From: Clostridium sp. SCN 57-10
Lineage (GTDB): Bacteria; Bacillota; Clostridia; Oscillospirales; Butyricicoccaceae
Assembly: GCA_001725215.1 (NCBI GenBank)
Contig: MEFT01000066.1
Span: 1 to 12,928, forward strand
Direction: 5' to 3'
DNA: 12,928 nt
The notes beneath the pieces are model-generated. The model ran no database searches, was not told the origin of the DNA, and worked only from the letters and a program-made list of their open reading frames with translations. Every line of letters starts with the position of its first letter. The stretch's first letter is position 1. This document shows positions 8,377-12,928 of the stretch, in pieces. Position numbers and translations under genes: made by a program.

Positions 8377-8535
8377 GCGTAAATCGCTGTTTTTAAGCAA
8401 AAACACGGTTTCTGAGAACAAACATAGAAATAGAAAAAATGCGGTTTGTCTACTGTGCAAACACATAAAACGGGAAACACGCCTCGGTTAGCCTCGTTTT
8501 TGTGCATGCAGAAAGGACAATACGCGGGAGGAAGC
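8377..8535. other. AT-rich gap between tdh and trmL
   Basis: This holds the upstream side of the tdh promoter and the 5' region of trmL. It is rich in A-tracts. I see no convincing -35/-10 pair for trmL and no tRNA or strong terminator. A direct repeat GCCTCG occurs twice at about 8482-8497. Confidence 0.4.
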
Positions 8536-9024
8536 ATGCTCAATATCGTATTGTATCAGCCGGAGATTCCGCAAAATACAGGCAACATTTCGCGCACGGC
8601 GGCCGCCACGCGCACCATGCTGCACATCGTGAAGCCGATGGGCTTTTCGCTTGACGAAAAACACGTACGCCGCGCGGGACTTGACTACTGGCCGTTGGTG
8701 CAGCTGCGCATTTATGAGGACTGGGCCGACTTTTGCGCCCAAAACCCCGACGCGCGGCCGTATCTGTTCACCACTAAGGGAAGTCATCGCTATACCGACG
8801 TGCACTACCGTGACGGCGACTATCTGATGTTCGGCCCCGAGACGCGCGGCCTGCCCGAGGACATGCTGCGCGCCGACCCGGAACGCACGCTGCGCCTGCC
8901 CATGCGTCCCGAGGCCCGCAGCCTCAATCTCTCCAATTCAGTTGCCGTCGCTGTGTTTGAGGCACTGCGTCAACTCGATTTTCCCGACTTGAAGGAAGAA
9001 AATCCGCTTAAACCGTCACTTTAG
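8536..9024 (+). CDS. trmL: tRNA (cytidine/uridine-34 2'-O)-methyltransferase
   Basis: This SPOUT-class (SpoU) methyltransferase uses SAM to methylate the ribose of the wobble base 34 in certain leucine tRNAs. The protein is 162 aa, a usual TrmL length with little beyond the catalytic domain. The knotted-fold motifs are present: N-terminal LYQPEIPQNTGNISRTAAAT, central YLMFGPETRGLPEDML, and C-terminal LNLSNSVAVAVFEALRQL. I chose ATG at 8536 because GGGAGGAA lies just upstream and the protein then begins MLNIVLYQPEIPQNTGN as in the family. An open frame extends upstream from 8446, but it lacks family similarity. The gene stands alone before the glycolytic cluster, which has its own promoter. 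Confidence 0.95.
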   Translation: MLNIVLYQPEIPQNTGNISRTAAATRTMLHIVKPMGFSLDEKHVRRAGLDYWPLVQLRIYEDWADFCAQNPDARPYLFTTKGSHRYTDVHYRDGDYLMFGPETRGLPEDMLRADPERTLRLPMRPEARSLNLSNSVAVAVFEALRQLDFPDLKEENPLKPSL

Positions 9025-9048
9025 ACAAGTTTTTTTCGTGCATTTCGC

Positions 9049-9077
9049 TTGAAAAGACGCATTTTTTGGGATATAAT
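9049..9077 (+). promoter_or_regulatory. Promoter of the pgk-tpiA-gpmI-ppa cluster
   Basis: TTGAAA (9049-9054), a 17-nt spacer and a perfect TATAAT (9072-9077) lie just past trmL. Transcription should start near 9084, giving a leader of about 53 nt before the pgk ATG. Confidence 0.8.
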
Positions 9078-9088
9078 CAAACTTGTTG

Positions 9089-9111
9089 CGAAGACTTCGG
9101 AGCATTGCTCC
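9089..9111 (+). repeat. Two small palindromes in the pgk leader
   Basis: CGAAG-A-CTTCG (9089-9099) is directly followed by GGAGC-ATT-GCTCC (9099-9111), within the first 30 nt of the expected transcript. They could be 5' stabilising hairpins or a regulator site. Neither has a U-run, so they are not terminators. Confidence 0.35.
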
Positions 9112-9136
9112 TATTACTATCAAACGAGGTGCGATC

Positions 9137-10289
9137 ATGTCTGCAAAGAAATCCGTTTCCGATCTTGACGTGCGCGGGAAAAAAGTGCTGGTGCGCTGTG
9201 ACTTTAACGTGCCGCTGACCGCCGAGGGCGAAATTTCGGACGACAAGCGCATTCGCGAGGCGCTGCCCACCGTGCGCGCGCTGCTGTCCGGCGGCGCGGC
9301 AGTCATCCTCTGCTCTCATTTGGGCAGACCCAAGGGCGAGTCGAACCCCAAATATTCTCTCGCGCCCGTGGCGCGCCGTCTGTCCGAGCTTTTAGGGCAG
9401 GCCGTTCCCCTCGCGGGCGACGTTGTGGGCGAAAGCGCACGCGCCATGGCCGCAGTGCTGAGGCCCGGCGAGGTGATGCTGCTTGAAAACGTCCGCTTCG
9501 AGGCGGGCGAAGAGAAAAACGACCGCGCGCTGTCGCAGGCGCTCGCGGCGCTTGCAGACGTTTACGTCAATGACGCGTTCGGCACGGCGCATCGCGCGCA
9601 CAGCTCGATGGTCGGCGTGGCGCTGCCGGACAAGGCGGCGGGTTTCCTGATGGAAGCGGAAACGTCCGTTTGTCGCCATTCTGGGCGGCGCGAAAATCGC
9701 GGACAAAATCGCGCTCATCGGCAATCTGCTCGATCGGTGCGACGCGATTCTGATCGGCGGCGGCATGGCGTTTACCTTTCTGCGCGCGCTCGGCGGCGAC
9801 ATCGGTATGTCGCTGTGCGACGACGCTGCGCTTGACACGGCGCGCGTGCTGCTCGCGAAATCGCGCGAGAAAAACGTGCCGCTCTGCCTGCCGGTCGACG
9901 CCGTGTGCGGCAAAGAGTTTAAAAACGATACCGAGCGCGCCGTGTGCAACGCGCTGCACATCCCCGCTGATTTTGCGGGCTATGACATCGGACCCGAAAC
10001 GGCGAAGCAGTTTGCCGAGCGCATCGTGGGCGCAAAAACCGTGGTGTGGAACGGCCCGATGGGCGTGTTTGAAATGCCCTCCTTCGCGGAGGGCACGCGC
10101 GCCGTGGCGTGCGCCGTGGCCGAGTGCGGCGGCGTGACGATCATCGGCGGAGGAGACAGCGCGGCGGCCGTCGAGCAGCTTGGCTTTGCCAACCGCGTAA
10201 CACACATTTCAACGGGCGGCGGCGCCGCGCTTGAGTTCTTAGAGGGCCGCACGCTGCCCGGCGTGGCATGTCTGCCTGATAAGAATTAA
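9137..10289 (+). pseudogene. pgk: Phosphoglycerate kinase, disrupted by an internal deletion and frameshift as read
   Basis: Phosphoglycerate kinase transfers phosphate from 1,3-bisphosphoglycerate to ADP in glycolysis. The N-terminal domain is read from ATG 9137 (GAGGTG upstream). It has VRCDFNVPL, SHLGRPKG, LLENVRF, VNDAFGTAHRAHSS and GFLMEAE, and this frame ends out of context at 9835. The C-terminal domain is in the next frame, from about 9663 to 10289. It has RPFVAILGGAK, GGGMAFTFL, VWNGPMGVFE, IIGGGDSAAA and HISTGGGAALEFLEG. The two parts meet with only one base between them. Other Pgk proteins have about 11-12 residues (the LGKALxxP stretch) between these motifs, so about 34 nt seem to be missing. 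Together they give 383 aa versus the usual 395 or so. Every other motif is intact, so a recent deletion or an assembly error is likely. Confidence 0.9.
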
Positions 10290-10416
10290 GCGGCAGACGG
10301 GCTATTTCACGCGGCGTATTTCTCCGCAAAGTCCCCACCAAAGCTCCACCCAAAAACTGTCCCGCATTAGAACAAGTCAAATACCACCCATATATTTACC
10401 GAAAGGCCTACAGCTT
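10290..10416 (+). other. Gap between pgk and tpiA
   Basis: About 127 nt with no gene, no clear terminator and no good promoter; a TATATT at about 10391 has no matching -35 box. tpiA is therefore probably transcribed from the pgk promoter. Confidence 0.4.
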
Positions 10417-11187
10417 ATGAACAGAAGATATCGAAAAACCGTCATCGCTGGAAACTGGAAAATGAACAAAACGGCGGCTGACGCGCGCTCCTTTTTAAAC
10501 GAGCTGCGTGAAACCTCCGCCAAGGCCAAGTGGTGCGACGTCGTGCTGTGCGTGCCGTATACGCTGATCCCTGCCGCCGTGCGCGCCGCAAAGGGAAGCA
10601 AGGTGGAGATCGGCGCGCAGAATGTGCACTATGCCGAGAGCGGCGCGTATACGGGTGAAATCTCGTGCGCCCATCTGCGCGAGGCGGGCGTCAAATACGT
10701 CATCATCGGACATTCCGAACGCCGTCAATATTTCGGAGAGAGCGACGGCGATGTCAATAAAAAAGTGCTTGCCGCGTTGGCGCACGGCCTGCGCCCCATC
10801 ATCTGCGTGGGTGAAAGTCTTGAAATGCGCGAGCTCGGCGTGACAATGGATCACATCCGCGCGCAAGTCAAAATGGCCCTTTCGGGCGTCACGGCCGAGC
10901 AGCTGCGTCGCGTCGTCATCGCTTACGAGCCGATTTGGGCGATCGGAACAGGCATCACGGCCACAAGCGAGCAGGCCAACGAGGCCGGCTGCGTCATTCG
11001 CGAGTGCCTGCGCGCCAAATACGGCGCGCGTGCGGCACGTGCCGTATCGATTCTATACGGCGGTTCGATGAACCCCAAAAATGCGACCGAGCTTTTGGCG
11101 ATGCCCGATGTAGACGGCGGTCTCGTTGGCGGTGCTTCGCTCGTCGCGGCCGATTTCGCAAACATCATCCACGCATCTAATCAGTGA
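10417..11187 (+). CDS. tpiA: Triosephosphate isomerase
   Basis: This enzyme interconverts dihydroxyacetone phosphate and glyceraldehyde 3-phosphate in the cytosol, normally as a dimer. The protein is 256 aa with the full TIM-barrel signature set. AGNWKMNK carries Lys15, IIGHSERR carries the electrophile His99, and AYEPIWAIGTG carries the base Glu171. LYGGSM and GGLVGGASL form the phosphate-binding end. The ATG at 10417 places the family N-terminus correctly; the ribosome site is weak (GAAAGG about 10 nt upstream). The gene follows pgk in the same orientation and its stop codon lies inside the ribosome binding site of gpmI, which indicates cotranscription. An alternative function is very unlikely. 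Confidence 0.98.
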   Translation: MNRRYRKTVIAGNWKMNKTAADARSFLNELRETSAKAKWCDVVLCVPYTLIPAAVRAAKGSKVEIGAQNVHYAESGAYTGEISCAHLREAGVKYVIIGHSERRQYFGESDGDVNKKVLAALAHGLRPIICVGESLEMRELGVTMDHIRAQVKMALSGVTAEQLRRVVIAYEPIWAIGTGITATSEQANEAGCVIRECLRAKYGARAARAVSILYGGSMNPKNATELLAMPDVDGGLVGGASLVAADFANIIHASNQ

Positions 11188-11194
11188 GGTGACT

Positions 11195-12694
11195 ATGAAA
11201 CAAACATTGCTGCTCGCCGTGCTAGACGGTCTTGGCATCGCCCCCGCGGGGCCTGACAACGCCGTGGCGTGCGCGCGCACGCCCCATTTGGACGAGCTGA
11301 TGCGCAACTTCCCCACAGCGCAGCTTGCCTGCTCGGGGCTTGCGGTCGGCCTGCCCGAGGGGCAGATGGGAAACAGCGAGGTCGGGCATGTCAACATCGG
11401 CGCGGGGCGCGTCGTCTATCAGGAGCTGACGCGCATTTCCAAGGAAATCGCGGACGGCGCATTTGACCAAAACCCCTCGCTGCGCGGCGCGCTTGATCAC
11501 GCCAAAGCGCATGGCGGTGCCGTGCATGTCTACGGGCTTTTGTCGGACGGCGGCGTGCACAGCCATATTTCGCACCTTGAGGCGCTGCTGCGCCTTTGCG
11601 GCGGTGCGCGCGTGCCCGTCTATCTGCACTGCTTCCTCGACGGACGCGACGTTTCGCCCACGTCGGGCGCGGCCTTTGTCGAACACGCGCAGCAGCTTTG
11701 TGCCCAAACAGGCGCGCGCATCGCGAGCGTCTGCGGACGGTTTTACGCGATGGATCGCGACAACCGCTGGGATCGCGTCGAGCGCGCCTACCGTGCCGTC
11801 GCCCTCGGCGACGCGCCGTACAAGGCGGACCCCGTGCAGGGCGTGCGCGCCTCTTACGAAGCGGGCGTGACCGACGAGTTCGTCGAGCCGTTCGTCTGCC
11901 TGAAAGACGTGCGCATCGGTGAAAGCGATTCAGTAATATTCTATAACTTCAGGCCCGACCGCGCGCGAGAGTTGACACGTGTGTTCGTCGACCCCGCGTT
12001 TTCCGGCTTTGCGCGCGCGTTCGCGCCGCCCTATTACGTCTGTTTCACGCAGTATGACGCGGCGATGCCCAACGTGCGCGTGGCGTTCGAGCCGCAGTCG
12101 CTGCACGATATTTTCGGCGAATATATCGCAAATCGTGGCCTTACGCAGCTGCGCATTGCTGAAACGGAGAAATACGCGCACGTCACGTTTTTCTTCAACG
12201 GCGGACGCGAAGCGCAGTTCCCCGGAGAAGACCGAATTCTCGTGCCGTCTCCTAAGGTGGCGACCTATGATTTGCAGCCAGAAATGAGTGCCGTAGAGGT
12301 GACCGACCGCTGCTGCGAGGCGATTCGCAGCGGCAAATACGACGTCATCGTGCTCAACCTTGCGAATTGCGACATGGTGGGGCACACCGGCGTGTTTGAC
12401 GCGGCGGTGCGCGCCGTCGAAACGGTCGACGCGTGCGTCGGGCGACTGGTCGAGGCTCTTTCCGAAATCGGCGGCACGGCGCTCATCACCGCCGACCACG
12501 GCAATGCCGACGTGATGCGTACGCCGGAAGGCGACGTGCTCACCTCGCACAGCATGTCCCCCGTGCCCCTCATCCTCACGCGCCGCGGCGCACGCCTGAA
12601 AGACGGCGCGCTGTGCGATATCGCCCCCACGCTGCTTGCGCTACTCGACCTGCCTAAGCCCGCCGCCATGACGGGCGAGAGCCTGCTTGCATAG
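11195..12694 (+). CDS. gpmI: 2,3-bisphosphoglycerate-independent phosphoglycerate mutase
   Basis: This Mn2+-dependent mutase of the alkaline-phosphatase superfamily interconverts 3- and 2-phosphoglycerate. The protein is 499 aa, in the normal range of about 500-515. LAVLDGLGI carries the metal ligand Asp11, and MGNSEVGHVNIGAGR carries the phosphorylated Ser61. The transferase insert contains HCFLDGRDVSP, GRFYAMDRDNRWDR and FRPDRAREL. The C-terminal metal site is seen in VATYDLQPEMSA, NLANCDMVGHTG and ITADHGNADVM. The ATG at 11195 is 7 nt after the tpiA stop, with GAGGTG overlapping that stop, so the two are translationally coupled. The gene is intact, with no sign of the deletion type seen in pgk. 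Confidence 0.98.
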   Translation: MKQTLLLAVLDGLGIAPAGPDNAVACARTPHLDELMRNFPTAQLACSGLAVGLPEGQMGNSEVGHVNIGAGRVVYQELTRISKEIADGAFDQNPSLRGALDHAKAHGGAVHVYGLLSDGGVHSHISHLEALLRLCGGARVPVYLHCFLDGRDVSPTSGAAFVEHAQQLCAQTGARIASVCGRFYAMDRDNRWDRVERAYRAVALGDAPYKADPVQGVRASYEAGVTDEFVEPFVCLKDVRIGESDSVIFYNFRPDRARELTRVFVDPAFSGFARAFAPPYYVCFTQYDAAMPNVRVAFEPQSLHDIFGEYIANRGLTQLRIAETEKYAHVTFFFNGGREAQFPGEDRILVPSPKVATYDLQPEMSAVEVTDRCCEAIRSGKYDVIVLNLANCDMVGHTGVFDAAVRAVETVDACVGRLVEALSEIGGTALITADHGNADVMRTPEGDVLTSHSMSPVPLILTRRGARLKDGALCDIAPTLLALLDLPKPAAMTGESLLA

Positions 12695-12733
12695 CGCCGC
12701 CCTAATCGAACCGAAACAACAAGGAGGCTCATT

Positions 12734-12928
12734 ATGAACATTTGGCATGACATCGACCCCGCGATGATTACCCCGCAAAAGTTCATGGCTGTTATTGAAA
12801 TTTCTGCGGGCAGCAAGAAAAAATACGAGTTGGACAAAAAGACAGGACTGTTGCGGCTCGACCGCGTGCTTTACACCTCGACCCACTATCCCGCCAACTA
12901 CGGCTTCATCCCGCGCACGTACTGCGAC
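12734..12928 (+). CDS. ppa: Inorganic pyrophosphatase, family I, N-terminal part cut by window edge
   Basis: This enzyme hydrolyses pyrophosphate to two phosphates with Mg2+, pulling biosynthetic reactions forward. Only the first 65 residues are in the window. They show the family I pattern MNIWHDID, then AVIEISAGSKKKYELDKKTG with the active-site lysine region, then DRVLYTSTHYPANYGFIPRTYCD, which contains the YPxNYGFIP-type signature. The ATG at 12734 has a perfect AAGGAGG 6 nt upstream. The gene starts 39 nt after gpmI with no terminator in between, so it probably shares the glycolytic transcript. Confidence 0.95.
   Translation, partial: MNIWHDIDPAMITPQKFMAVIEISAGSKKKYELDKKTGLLRLDRVLYTSTHYPANYGFIPRTYCD

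Noticed and set aside
8446..8535. Upstream extension of trmL by 30 codons
   Set aside because: The extension has no family similarity and no good ribosome site; GGGAGGAA directly before 8536 and the canonical N-terminus support the later start.
9025..9086. ACAAGTTT and AAACTTGT inverted repeat around the pgk promoter
   Set aside because: The 8-bp arms are 46 bp apart, AT-rich and have no terminator features; chance is likely.
9653..9670. Programmed frameshift or translational bypass in pgk
   Set aside because: The conserved residues are absent from the DNA rather than separated by extra sequence, so recoding would still leave a gap.
11930..12550. Minus-strand open frame of 206 codons opposite gpmI
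   Set aside because: Antisense shadow of a fully conserved gpmI; no initiation signal and no motif.

Overview
The window looks like a chromosomal segment of a GC-rich, anaerobic-type Firmicute. An Oscillospirales or Christensenellales-like member of the Clostridia is my inference, not a demonstrated placement. The reasons are strong AGGAGG-type ribosome binding sites, vegetative promoters of the TTGACA-N17-TATAAT kind with AT-rich intergenic gaps between GC-rich genes, intrinsic terminators, and a pgk-tpiA-gpmI glycolytic cluster. There is no mobile element, CRISPR array, tRNA or rRNA that I can support.

Left part, minus strand (1-5372). At the left edge is the N-terminal part of a CNNM/CorC-HlyC type (DUF21 plus CBS) membrane protein, a likely divalent-cation transporter or regulator. 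A consensus promoter, a structured leader of about 255 nt and a strong intrinsic terminator precede its start codon, so it is probably controlled by transcription attenuation or a riboswitch. Upstream lie two tandem S9-family serine peptidases. The promoter-proximal copy (3387-5372) is intact with a complete Ser/Asp/His triad. The distal copy (1469-3378) is broken by an apparent deletion of about 31 nt with a frameshift, just before the HGGP oxyanion motif.

Middle part (5373-8304). Back-to-back promoters drive the peptidase pair to the left and a small FlK-like hotdog thioesterase to the right. A terminator follows the thioesterase, and an opposing one ends a minus-strand tdh-kbl operon. This operon encodes threonine 3-dehydrogenase and 2-amino-3-ketobutyrate CoA ligase, which together convert threonine to glycine and acetyl-CoA. 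An 18-bp inverted repeat covers the tdh -10 region.

Right part, plus strand (8536-12928). trmL (tRNA wobble 2'-O-methyltransferase) is followed by a good promoter and then pgk, tpiA, gpmI and the start of ppa (family I inorganic pyrophosphatase). As read, pgk is broken: about 11 codons plus one base are missing between its two domains and the frame shifts. tpiA and gpmI are intact. Because pgk is normally essential for glycolysis, this lesion and the similar one in the S9 peptidase should be checked against raw reads before being taken as biology.

The most promising unexplained element is the leader RNA in front of the CNNM-type gene. I could not assign it to any riboswitch class whose conserved core I can recall.
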